Source: Marvinbryantia formatexigens (GTDB lineage: Bacteria; Bacillota; Clostridia; Oscillospirales; Ruminococcaceae). Taken from it: a stretch of 53,186 nucleotides of DNA. The position numbers were made by a program, and so were the translations under genes. Of this stretch, positions 16,628 through 24,288 are shown piece after piece. The notes under the pieces were generated by a model. That model did not search any database, was not told where the DNA came from, and was given only the letters and a program-made list of their open reading frames with translations. How positions within the stretch are numbered: position 1 is the first letter of the stretch; every line of letters begins with the position of its first letter. The DNA is taken from positions 1 to 53,186 of the forward strand of contig JAETPU010000019.1 in the NCBI GenBank assembly GCA_021771035.1. Reading direction: 5' to 3'.

Positions 16628-16933
16628 TTAGTCCAATCTATTCAGTAAATCTTTCAAAGCCAATTTAGAATCGGGAGAAAGTGAATGAAAGCGCTCAATA
16701 ATTTTCTCCAAGGTTTTATCCTTGTTGGCGTCGTAATGGAAAAATTCCTCGGGAGTGATTTTAAGATAATCACATATTTTTAGAAATGGTTCCATTTTTG
16801 GGAGGGCATGACCGGAAGTAATCCCTTGAATATAGGAACGATTAAATCCAAGATCTTTACTCATTCTAGATTCCGAGACTTTAGCCGCAGTGACAAGTTG
16901 AGCCAATCGCTCCTGAATAAATGTTTTCTCCAA
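16628..16933 (-). CDS. XRE-family helix-turn-helix regulator
   Basis: The 101-aa protein has an XRE (Cro/C1-type) helix-turn-helix in its first 65 residues (RLAQLVTAAKVSESRMSKDLGFNRSYIQGITSGHALPKMEPFLKICDYLKITPEEFF) and a charged C-terminal helix (KIIERFHSLSPDSKLALKDLLNRL) that may dimerise. It is a close paralog of the protein encoded at 17076-17390, sharing the ICDYLKI-PEEFFH block and the LS-SKLALKD tail. The gene is markedly A+T-rich compared with its neighbours and starts a small island next to an R1 repeat. It has a promoter almost identical to that of its paralog. Confidence 0.9.
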   Translation of the reverse strand: MEKTFIQERLAQLVTAAKVSESRMSKDLGFNRSYIQGITSGHALPKMEPFLKICDYLKITPEEFFHYDANKDKTLEKIIERFHSLSPDSKLALKDLLNRLD

Positions 16934-16962
16934 AATATCACCCCTTTGTTCTTGGCATATTC

Positions 16963-16991
16963 AGTATATCAACCATGCAATATTAAATCAA
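16963..16991 (-). promoter_or_regulatory. Promoter of the first XRE gene
   Basis: On the minus strand TTGATT (16991-16986), 17 nt, TATACT (16968-16963). The boxes and flanks (TGCTTGATT before, TATACTGAA after) are the same as at the second XRE gene, while the spacers differ. Confidence 0.75.
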
Positions 16992-17047
16992 GCAGAATAG
17001 GGATATAGAAATAATAGATATGGCACGATATACTAAATGCATGATTG

Positions 17048-17077
17048 AATATTTCATTTTAATCAAAATGAAATATT
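17048..17077 (-). terminator. A+T-rich hairpin at the end of the second XRE gene
   Basis: AATATTTCATTTT (17048-17060), loop AATC, AAAATGAAATATT (17065-17077): a perfect 13-bp inverted repeat overlapping the stop codon. It is a likely terminator or attenuator, though a T-tract is missing. Confidence 0.5.
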
Positions 17078-17390
17078 ATTTAGTGTCAAACTGCTTCAAT
17101 TTTCGAACGACATCCTTTAACGCTAACTTTGATTTCTCACTAAGAGAATTATATTCCTCAATACTACGTTGAAGAATATTATCATCTTCTACATGAAAAA
17201 ACTCCTCCGGAGATATTTTTAGATAATCACAAATTTGAAGGAAAGCACTCATTGTAGGGAGAGATTTGCCGCTAATAATAGTGTGAATATAATTTCGATT
17301 AAATCCCAGATCATGGCTGATTTTGGATTGTGAAAGATCAGCGTTAATTACAAGTTCTTCTAACCGTTTTCTTATAAATTCTGGATTCAT
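17076..17390 (-). CDS. XRE-family helix-turn-helix regulator, paralog
   Basis: A 104-aa paralog of the preceding regulator, with helix-turn-helix RLEELVINADLSQSKISHDLGFNRNYIHTIISGKSLPTMSAFLQICDYLKISPEEFF and tail YNSLSEKSKLALKDVVRKLKQF. GGAGGTG lies just before the ATG. Tandem divergence of both protein and promoter points to a local duplication. It is divergent from the 67-aa gene at 17552, whose expression it may control. No toxin, phage or conjugation gene is next to it. Confidence 0.9.
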   Translation of the reverse strand: MNPEFIRKRLEELVINADLSQSKISHDLGFNRNYIHTIISGKSLPTMSAFLQICDYLKISPEEFFHVEDDNILQRSIEEYNSLSEKSKLALKDVVRKLKQFDTK

Positions 17391-17412
17391 TGGTTATCAC
17401 CTCCATATTTTC

Positions 17413-17441
17413 AGTATAGATTTGGGTATAGGTATAATCAA
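17413..17441 (-). promoter_or_regulatory. Promoter of the second XRE gene
   Basis: On the minus strand TTGATT (17441-17436), 17 nt, TATACT (17418-17413), with the same TGCTTGATT and TATACTGAA context as the promoter at 16963-16991. Confidence 0.75.
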
Positions 17442-17551
17442 GCAAAATGATTAAAACGAGAGTTTTAATATAGCATATTGGCATAAATTCATTATTTAAT
17501 CATGCGTTATATTGGAAATGCACTATTAAATATTTTTAGGGAGGTCAAATA

Positions 17552-17755
17552 ATGGAAATGAATTGTCCTATAGACAAAAATTTTATTGCCTTCTTTCAAA
17601 CATTGGTAGAATATGGTGAAGCCGAGGAAAATCATGATATAAAAGAGCAAGAACGCCTATTTATTCAGGCTCAAACAATCCTTGAGAAGCATAGAGAAGA
17701 AGGAGAGAAGTGGATCCGCTGGGTTGACGGTATTTTAGAGCAGGAACAAAACTAA
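17552..17755 (+). CDS. Small acidic orphan protein, 67 aa
   Basis: It begins ATGGAAATGAATTGTCC with a clear GGGAGGTC about 8 nt upstream, which argues for real translation. The protein is mostly helical and charged (FIAFFQTLVEYGEAEENHDIKEQERLFIQAQTILEKHREEGEKWIRWVDGILEQEQ), with no membrane segment or known motif. It is A+T-rich like the two regulators it faces. I do not recognise a family. Confidence 0.6.
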   Translation: MEMNCPIDKNFIAFFQTLVEYGEAEENHDIKEQERLFIQAQTILEKHREEGEKWIRWVDGILEQEQN

Positions 17756-17816
17756 TTTTACTTGAACTAACAAAGTAGTAAAAACAAGAATGTTTAGAAA
17801 GTGGGGGAAAATGAAA

Positions 17817-18068
17817 ATGTACACACTGCATATGGATCCAAAAGGGAAAATCCTGATTCCGGCGGCGGTACGGGAGGAACTGGGGCTCAAAGAGAGTATG
17901 CTCCTGAACTTGGACGTGCGTGGGAACTCCATCGAAATCTATATTACCACGCCCCGCTGCCAGCTGTGTGGCGATGTCTTGAACGTGCAGTTCACGCCTG
18001 TGGGCGCGCTGTGTGAGAGCTGTATCTATGACGTCTACCAGTACTATACGGAGGAACAAGAGGAATAG
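17817..18068 (+). CDS. AbrB/SpoVT-type DNA-binding protein with C-terminal Cys4 motif
   Basis: An 83-aa protein (start at ATG 17817, with GGGGGA 8 nt upstream; ATG 17811 is an alternative). The N-terminal half is a swapped-hairpin AbrB domain (LHMDPKGKILIPAAVREELGLKESMLLNLDVRGNSIEIY). The C-terminal half has CQLCG and CESC separated by 16 residues, a likely zinc-binding site. Such fusions occur as small regulators in clostridia. A strong terminator follows. It is 61 nt after the 67-aa gene and may share its transcript. Confidence 0.82.
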   Translation: MYTLHMDPKGKILIPAAVREELGLKESMLLNLDVRGNSIEIYITTPRCQLCGDVLNVQFTPVGALCESCIYDVYQYYTEEQEE

Positions 18069-18072
18069 AAGA

Positions 18073-18114
18073 AAACCAACCGGGCGGGATTTATTCCCGC
18101 CCGGTTGGTTTTTG
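18073..18114 (+). terminator. Intrinsic terminator after the AbrB-like gene
   Basis: AACCAACCGGGCGGGA, loop TTTAT, and the exact complement, followed by TTTTT: a 16-bp perfect stem. Confidence 0.93.
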
Positions 18115-18132
18115 ATATCGCCGAGTAGGCGG

Positions 18133-18162
18133 AAAAAATCCCCCCAGTTTAACTGGGGGGAT
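18133..18162 (-). terminator. Intrinsic terminator of the FtsX-type permease gene
   Basis: On the minus strand the stem ATCCCCCCAGTT / AACTGGGGGGAT is followed by TTTTT. It lies 220 nt downstream of the permease stop codon, convergent with the terminator at 18073. Confidence 0.85.
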
Positions 18163-18380
18163 CCACAAGGTTCTCGCAGCCGTCCTGGGTGGCCGACACC
18201 CCAAAACGGCGATACGCACGCCGGCCAGGGCGCCAGGCAGAGCCCATGCGAAAAAACCGAACAGTGCCGGACCTACGCCAAGGCTTGGGTTCCCACAACT
18301 GGACGCGGGAAGCTCCCTGCGAAAATACGAGGGACGACCCCTATTATATTTCAGTCAACGGCCTGGGGCTTTGTGACGGG

Positions 18381-21300
18381 CTACTCCACAGATTTCAGGG
18401 ATTCCACCATGCTCACCTTTTTCAGCCGGAAATGCAAAGCAAAATTGACCACTCCCGCGAACAGGAAGGTGAGAAGCGCCGCCAGAATATAGCTCAGCGG
18501 GTAGATCTGACGTCCGAACATGGCGGTATCGATTTCCGCTGTGACAATGACGAACTGATGCAGGAAAATCCCCAGCACCAGCCCTGCGGCGATGCCCATA
18601 ACGGTGAGGATCACATTCTCCCGGAAGATATACTGGGTAACCTCGCGGTCATAGAATCCCAAAACCTTGATGGTGGCGATCTCCCGGATGCGCTCGTTGA
18701 CATTGACGTTGGAGAGATTATACAGCACTACAAAGGCCAGCGCGCTGGCGGAGATAATCAGTACCAGAACCACATAGTTGAGCGTGCCGATGATATCGTT
18801 AAAGTCCTTGTTCAGGGAACTGGTTGAGGAGACGCCCAGGATATTCTCCTGTTTGAGGATTTGCTGGGCGGCCTCGTCCTCGGTGGCGTCCGGGTTCAGG
18901 TTGCACAGAAGCGTACTGTAGGCGCACTCCTTCCCAAAGATAGAGGAATAGCCTTCGGGGGACAGGTAGAGGAAATGGGAGGCGTAGTTTTCTGTAATAC
19001 CGGTGATGGGGATGGCATATTCCCGATTGTCGGCGTCCCGGATGGTGACAGTGTCCCCCACCCCCACATCCAGGAGCTTGGCGGCCTTTTCCGTGATGAT
19101 ACCGCCGCTGTCCTGCAGGGTAAGTTCCCGTTTGCTTTTGCGCTCATGCAGGCTGATAAACTGGGATAGCTGCTGGGGATCCTTGGGCACATATACGGTG
19201 ATATCCTGCCGGGATTTCCCCACAGTGGTAAAGTTTTCGGATACCATGGGCAAAACGCCGTCGATCTCCGGAAGCTCCTGGAAGGATTGAACGGTTTTTG
19301 CAATTTCCTGGGTATTTTCCCCTTCCTCCAGGGCCGCGGCGGTGTTATACAGAAAGATGGAGCTGAACTGCTTGCGGGTGATGTCGGTGAGGGAATCCTT
19401 CAGGCCGAAGCCCACCAGCATCAGGGCGGTGCAGCCTGCAATGCCGACGACGGTCATGAGAATTTTACGCTTATACCGAAACAGGTTGCGCACCGTCACC
19501 TTCTGAATAAAATTCAGGCGTTTCCACAGCGGTGTGATGCGTTCCAGCAGCACCCGTTTCCCGGCCTTGGGGGATTTCGGGCGCATGAGGACGGCAGGGG
19601 AGGCCATGGTCTCGGAATAACAGGCCGCCAGCGCCGCCAGGCCCGTTCCCGCCACGGCGACTACCGTGCAGGCGATGGCATAATCCCAGTGAAACGGGGT
19701 GAGGATAGCGGGCATCCGGTACATAATGCGGTAGGCGTTGAAGATAACAGTTGGGAACAGCCACATTCCCAAGGTGAGCCCCAACACGCTGCCGATCACG
19801 CTGGCAAGGGAGGAATAGGTGAGATACTTGAGCACAATGGCGCTCTTGGGGTATCCCAGGGCCTTCAGGGTGCCTATCTGGGTGCGCTGTTCCTCCACCA
19901 TGCGGGTCATGGTGGTCAGGCTTACCAGCGCCGCCACCAGGATGAAAAACACGGGGAACACCTTGGAGATGGAATTGATACGGTCGGCGTCATCCGCAAA
20001 GCCGGAATAGCCTGCGTTGTCGTCCCGGGTAAAATAATACCAGGTAGGGGCCTCCAGGTTTTGGATCTGCTCCTCGGCCTCCCGGATACGGGCTCTGGCG
20101 TCCTCCAATTCCCGGTCCGATTCCGCTTTTCCCTCTTCGTAATCCCGTTCCCCATCTTCCAGCTGCGCTTTGGCATCCTCCAGCTCGGCGCGCTTTTCGT
20201 CCAGCTGTGCCTGGGCCGAGGAAGTGGTTTCCTTCAAAAGTGTCTGCTGGCGTGAAAGCTGAGCCTGGGCGTCCTCCAGCTCTTTTTTGCTGTCGGCCAG
20301 CTCCTGCTTGGCGCTGTCCAGCTGGGAAAGGCCGTTTTTGGCCTGGGTAAGCCCAGCGGAAACCTGCAGGGCGCTGTCGTCCAACTGGGCCTGAGCGTCG
20401 TTTAAGGCATCCAGCTGGAGGTTATACTGCGCTTCGTTTTTTTCCAGCTCGGCGTAGACGTCCTTTTGCTGTTCCTGGGCGTCCTTGAGGCTTGCGTCCA
20501 ATGCGTCCAATTCTCCCTGGAGACGCTGTGTCAGCTCCTGCGGGGGAATTTGGCCCTGCTGAAGCAGCTGCATTGCCTGAGAAAAATCCTTGCCGGTTTG
20601 CGTATGCAGGGCGCTCAGGCCGGCAGTCAACTTCTGCACGGTCTGTGCGTCTGTGCCTTGAGGATTCTGCAGAGCCTGCCGGGCGTTGCCCAGCAGCTTT
20701 ACGGCCGCGTTGATCTCTACATTGCCGTTGTTATAATCCGACCAGCCCTTGTCCAGGGACTGGCGCAGCAGCTGCAGCTGCCGGCGGTTTTCCTGGAGCT
20801 TTTCCCGGTTTTCCCCCAGCGTCTTTTCTGCCTGCGTCAAATTAGAAATGGTTTCGTTGAGGGTTTTCCTGGTGCCGGGCTCCGTGCTGGTAAAGGTTTC
20901 GTTATTGTCCTTCCAGGCCTTCCAGCCGTCCTGGAGCTTCTGGGCCGCGGCATCCAGCTGCTGCTGTCCCTGGGCCTTTTGGGTATCCAGGGTATGCTGG
21001 CCCTCCTGGATGGCCTGTTCTCCCTCCCTAATTTGCCGCCGGGCATCCTCCAGCTGTGCTCTCGCCTTGGAGAGCTCCTCCTCTTGCTGTGCTTCGCCGT
21101 CCCGCAGCTGTTCCTTTGCGTCGTCCAGTTTTTCCTGCGCCTGGGCGGATACCTCCTGGTAGCGCGCCTCAATTCTGGCGCCACTGATGGCCTCAACCTG
21201 ATCCTTGAGCTGCTCCACCAGCGTCTCATAGTCCTGGGAGAAGCAGGAGACGCCGTCCGGGTTCTCTGCCGTCAGATAGACCTGGGTGTACACATCGGAC

Positions 21301-21938
21301 TTAAAATTCTCAGGCGGAATCATCAGGAAGGTGGAGACATTGCCGTTGCCAATGGTGCTCTTTCCGTGCTGGTAGCCGATATATAAGGGAGATTCCACCA
21401 GGCCGACCACCGTGTAGGTGTCGCGTTCCAGGGAGTCGGAGAGGGGGGATTTCCCGTCATCGGAAACCAGCGTCACGGAATCCCCCACCTGGAGGTTGGC
21501 GTAAAATCCGCCGCTTTCCGCCAGGCATTCCCCCTCGCGCTGGGGCATACGCCCTTCCTTGAGCGTCACCCGGTTCAGGGAATCCTGCGGATCCCATCGC
21601 CAGTTAGGAGCCAGGGCGTGCAGCCGTACAACAGGCCTGGCCTCGTCCCCGGAGAGGATGGCGTCCAGTGTATAACCGGGTTCAACTTTGGAAACCCCCT
21701 GTACCCGGGAGAGCGCCTGGACATCCTCTTCACTGAACCCCATAGTGGAAACCAAGCGGAGATCCATCAGCTGGCTGTCCCGGAAATACTGCTCACCCGT
21801 GAGCTTCATATTGGGCCCGGTGGCCTTGACGCCGGAGAAAAAACCGGCCCCCAGGGCTACGATTGCCAGAATAGAGACAAAGCGGCTGAAGGTCCGTTTA
21901 ATTTCCCGGAGCGTATCCTTGCGCAAAGCTCGTTTCAT
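18381..21938 (-). CDS. Large ABC-transporter permease, FtsX/MacB type, with coiled-coil insert
   Basis: The 1185-aa membrane protein has one N-terminal transmembrane helix (about residues 18-40), a MacB-like periplasmic-core domain (about 45-260), and a long Gln/Glu/Ala-rich coiled coil (about 260-640, with repeated AQLDDAKxxLxDG-type heptads). A three-helix FtsX core follows (about 660-780), then a second one after residue 790 (KILMTVVGIAGCTALMLVGFGL and NYVVLVLIISASALAFVVLYNLSNVNVNERIREIATIKVLGF). Such permeases work with a separate ATPase on lipids, peptides or cell-wall stress; none is encoded next to it here. Genes of this shape are common in Firmicutes beside a TetR regulator, also absent. 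It has its own terminator. Confidence 0.9.
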   Translation of the reverse strand: MKRALRKDTLREIKRTFSRFVSILAIVALGAGFFSGVKATGPNMKLTGEQYFRDSQLMDLRLVSTMGFSEEDVQALSRVQGVSKVEPGYTLDAILSGDEARPVVRLHALAPNWRWDPQDSLNRVTLKEGRMPQREGECLAESGGFYANLQVGDSVTLVSDDGKSPLSDSLERDTYTVVGLVESPLYIGYQHGKSTIGNGNVSTFLMIPPENFKSDVYTQVYLTAENPDGVSCFSQDYETLVEQLKDQVEAISGARIEARYQEVSAQAQEKLDDAKEQLRDGEAQQEEELSKARAQLEDARRQIREGEQAIQEGQHTLDTQKAQGQQQLDAAAQKLQDGWKAWKDNNETFTSTEPGTRKTLNETISNLTQAEKTLGENREKLQENRRQLQLLRQSLDKGWSDYNNGNVEINAAVKLLGNARQALQNPQGTDAQTVQKLTAGLSALHTQTGKDFSQAMQLLQQGQIPPQELTQRLQGELDALDASLKDAQEQQKDVYAELEKNEAQYNLQLDALNDAQAQLDDSALQVSAGLTQAKNGLSQLDSAKQELADSKKELEDAQAQLSRQQTLLKETTSSAQAQLDEKRAELEDAKAQLEDGERDYEEGKAESDRELEDARARIREAEEQIQNLEAPTWYYFTRDDNAGYSGFADDADRINSISKVFPVFFILVAALVSLTTMTRMVEEQRTQIGTLKALGYPKSAIVLKYLTYSSLASVIGSVLGLTLGMWLFPTVIFNAYRIMYRMPAILTPFHWDYAIACTVVAVAGTGLAALAACYSETMASPAVLMRPKSPKAGKRVLLERITPLWKRLNFIQKVTVRNLFRYKRKILMTVVGIAGCTALMLVGFGLKDSLTDITRKQFSSIFLYNTAAALEEGENTQEIAKTVQSFQELPEIDGVLPMVSENFTTVGKSRQDITVYVPKDPQQLSQFISLHERKSKRELTLQDSGGIITEKAAKLLDVGVGDTVTIRDADNREYAIPITGITENYASHFLYLSPEGYSSIFGKECAYSTLLCNLNPDATEDEAAQQILKQENILGVSSTSSLNKDFNDIIGTLNYVVLVLIISASALAFVVLYNLSNVNVNERIREIATIKVLGFYDREVTQYIFRENVILTVMGIAAGLVLGIFLHQFVIVTAEIDTAMFGRQIYPLSYILAALLTFLFAGVVNFALHFRLKKVSMVESLKSVE

Positions 21939-22383
21939 TTCTAATATTCATTCCTTTCTTGGGACTCATAGTAAAGGAACCCTCAGACAGTCCGCCCTTG
22001 GGGCGTTTCTCATAAGGTCTTGGAAATACGGGTTATCGGGATGTTCCGGGTTTTGCAGCCAACCCGGTTCTGCACAGCCGGAATGGAACCCGGCAGCTGA
22101 GGTTTTGAGGGAAAATGGGCCGAAAAACCTGCCGTTCAGAAAAAATCCCATCCCTGTGTGGGGAGCGGGGTCCAAAGCGTCCTCCTGTACTGGGAGCGGG
22201 ATTAAAAACTGTCATTATTATAATCGAATCATACAGGAAAAGGCTGAACGAATTTTGAACAATCCTTTGGCTTGCACAAACCGTTTGACGGGCATTGGGC
22301 CAATCTTCACGCCGTATCATCACCGGGAGGGAAAAGCAGGGAGAATTGGAACATTCCAGCTGGGGTGCAGGGACAGGCCAACT
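21939..22383. other. About 445-nt intergenic region, no gene
   Basis: It separates the permease start from the terminator of the acetyltransferase operon. On the minus strand a TATAAT occurs at 22222-22217 without a good -35 box and may be the permease promoter (leader about 275 nt). Open frames here are short and lack ribosome binding sites. Confidence 0.4.
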
Positions 22384-22414
22384 TAAAAACTCCCCCGGAA
22401 TTTTCCGGGGGAGT
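22384..22414 (-). terminator. Intrinsic terminator of the M42-GNAT operon
   Basis: On the minus strand ACTCCCCCGGAA pairs with TTCCGGGGGAGT across a short A-rich loop, followed by TTTTAAG. Confidence 0.9.
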
Positions 22415-22468
22415 ATGGTTCGCCTGGGAAAAGGGGGCCCGACTGCAGGCAGGCTTTTGGGGACAGCC

Positions 22469-23269
22469 TCAGCGTTTGGCCTCGTCAAAGGGGCGCATGA
22501 AAAACAGGGTGCCGCTGTCGCGGAAGCCGAGGCGGTGGTACATCTCGTGGGTCCGCAGCTGAGAGGTCACCAAAAGTGCGGATTTCCCCGCCGAGGCCAG
22601 AGTCTGCACACACTGCAGCACCAAGGCGCTGGCATAGCCCCGTCCCCGGTATTGGGGGTGGGTCGCCACAGACTCGATGACCCCGCAGCTGGCGCTCTCC
22701 GTATAGATACCGGCGGTGGACACCAGCGCCTCCCCCTCCAGGATGCCGTATACCTTGGAGAACCCATGGCGCACCCGGTGGGAGATGGAGCACATCCAGG
22801 CATCCAGAACGCTCACATCCTTAAATTTTTCATCTGTCTGGCACAACAGCTCATAGAGCTCCCGGATGCTCAGCTCGTCCTGGATAGCGGGGATTTCCCG
22901 GCGCTGAAGGGATTCCTGGGGCAGGCGGTCAAACCGCTGGACGCTGCAGTTCTCCACAGGGGCGCCCAGAAGGTTGGCCACGCTGAAAATTCCCGTGCTG
23001 TCACATTCCACCAGCTCCCAGCCGATAAAATTGAGAAATTCCGCGAACTCCGGCGCCAGCAGATACGGCGCCCAGATTGTCAGCACCTTAGAGCACAGGC
23101 TCAGAATACCCATAGGGCGTTCGCCCCGGGAGAAAATCCAGAATTGGGCCATGGTGGGATCGTCACGGTAGCATTGGTAGAGCGTATGGATTTTACACGC
23201 TGTGACACTGGGCTGGTTCGCCAGTGCCAGAAACTGCGCCTCGTTCTCGGCGGTGACAAGCTGAATCAA
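22469..23269 (-). CDS. GNAT-family N-acetyltransferase
   Basis: The 266-aa protein has its acetyl-CoA-binding GNAT core in the C-terminal part: VESVATHPQYRGRGYASALVLQCVQTL (the RGRGYA loop binds the pyrophosphate), then the YHRLGFRDSGTLFFM end strand. The N-terminal half is a divergent second GNAT-like region. It is last in a three-gene operon: its ATG overlaps the stop of the preceding M42-like gene by 4 nt, so translation is probably coupled. The substrate is unknown; a peptide or amino acid is possible given the peptidase neighbours. Confidence 0.85.
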   Translation of the reverse strand: MIQLVTAENEAQFLALANQPSVTACKIHTLYQCYRDDPTMAQFWIFSRGERPMGILSLCSKVLTIWAPYLLAPEFAEFLNFIGWELVECDSTGIFSVANLLGAPVENCSVQRFDRLPQESLQRREIPAIQDELSIRELYELLCQTDEKFKDVSVLDAWMCSISHRVRHGFSKVYGILEGEALVSTAGIYTESASCGVIESVATHPQYRGRGYASALVLQCVQTLASAGKSALLVTSQLRTHEMYHRLGFRDSGTLFFMRPFDEAKR

Positions 23270-24288
23270 TGGATGGACTCCTTTCTGTCGCGATGGCCTC
23301 TGAGCAGCTCCAGCGCAAGGGCCTTCGCCGCGTCCATATCCCGCAGATCCGCCAGGGCGGCAGGGGAGGCGGAATACCGGCAGGGGATGCCGATGCGCAA
23401 AAGCTCAACCCCATCTCGGCAGCCCGCCGTACGCTGCGCCTCCTTTTGGGAGAGAGGCTCTTCTTGGGGCTGGACGGGAATGGAAAAGCTCTGGGAAATC
23501 TCCTTTGCGCTTTGCAGCAGCCTACGGGAATAAAAGACCCCCTTGTCCATCTGGGGAAGGACAGCGCCGCCGGCAAGGCGACACCCCTCCCCGGGAGCCC
23601 CGGGCATATCTGCTGCCGGAACAGGGCCCAGCATCAAGCACACGTCCGGCTGATGCGCGTAGGCGGCCGCCGGCAGCCCGATGCCGGTGGTCAGGCTCTG
23701 GGTGGTGAACACCGCCGTAAACCCGGCGCAGGCTTCCTCCAAAAGCTCGATGAGAACGGCGCAGGCGCTGCGCTGCTCCATGGCGCGCCCGCATACCCGG
23801 TGTTCTCCCAGCTGATGAAAGGCGCTCTCGAAGACGACGGCGTCCCCGGCGCAGAGAACCCCAAGGGCTTCCTCCCGGGATTCCGCCCCGAAATCCAGAT
23901 AGAGCTTGTCCGCGGGGACAGGGGTATCCCGTTCCTCCTTGGTCTGCTGGTGCACAGCCTTGGCCCCAATGACGCCGGGCAGCTGGGCTCTCACGGCAAG
24001 AACCCCCTTGCCCAAAATAACCCGGGGATCCATGTCCCCGATGCAGGTAAAGGAGAACAGCCCGCTGTCCTGGACGCGGGAAAGTAAAAAACCGGCCTCG
24101 TCCATGGGGGTGCTCACCAGGACATTGCCGCTGCCCGGGCCCTCTTTTTGAACAATTACGTTGCCCAGGCTGTCCTGAAAGCAGCGGCCTGTTTTCCCAA
24201 GGCGCGCCAGAAGCCACTGGGCCACGGCATCCTCACAGCCCGACACCCCGGGCAGGGAACACAGGGTTTTTAAAAGCTCTTTATCCAT
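23266..24288 (-). CDS. M42-family peptidase paralog lacking catalytic residues (pseudoenzyme)
   Basis: A 340-aa protein with clear M42 aminopeptidase shape (LCSLPGVSGCEDAVAQWLL, GAKAVHQQTKEERDTPVPADKLYLDFGAESREEA, MDKG). The positions that bind the two metal ions or do catalysis are changed. AHxDE reads TPMDE (His to Pro), ALDDRAG reads AMEQRSA, the QEE pair reads QSL, the ALDV Asp is Gly, and RYxHSPxE reads RYSASPAA. It should not hydrolyse peptides. The start is ATG 24288 with AAGGAGG 9 nt upstream. It overlaps the upstream active paralog by 8 nt and the downstream GNAT by 4 nt. A structural or regulatory subunit of the paralog's oligomer is the most natural idea. Confidence 0.85.
   Translation of the reverse strand: MDKELLKTLCSLPGVSGCEDAVAQWLLARLGKTGRCFQDSLGNVIVQKEGPGSGNVLVSTPMDEAGFLLSRVQDSGLFSFTCIGDMDPRVILGKGVLAVRAQLPGVIGAKAVHQQTKEERDTPVPADKLYLDFGAESREEALGVLCAGDAVVFESAFHQLGEHRVCGRAMEQRSACAVLIELLEEACAGFTAVFTTQSLTTGIGLPAAAYAHQPDVCLMLGPVPAADMPGAPGEGCRLAGGAVLPQMDKGVFYSRRLLQSAKEISQSFSIPVQPQEEPLSQKEAQRTAGCRDGVELLRIGIPCRYSASPAALADLRDMDAAKALALELLRGHRDRKESIH

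Noticed and set aside
17076-17755. Toxin-antitoxin module (XRE antitoxin with the 67-aa protein as toxin)
   Set aside because: The genes are divergent rather than in one operon and the 67-aa protein matches no toxin fold I recognise; kept as an open question in the island finding, not called.
16470-18114. Prophage or conjugative element
   Set aside because: Only two small regulators, an orphan and an AbrB-like gene are present; no integrase, structural, relaxase or transposase gene was found.
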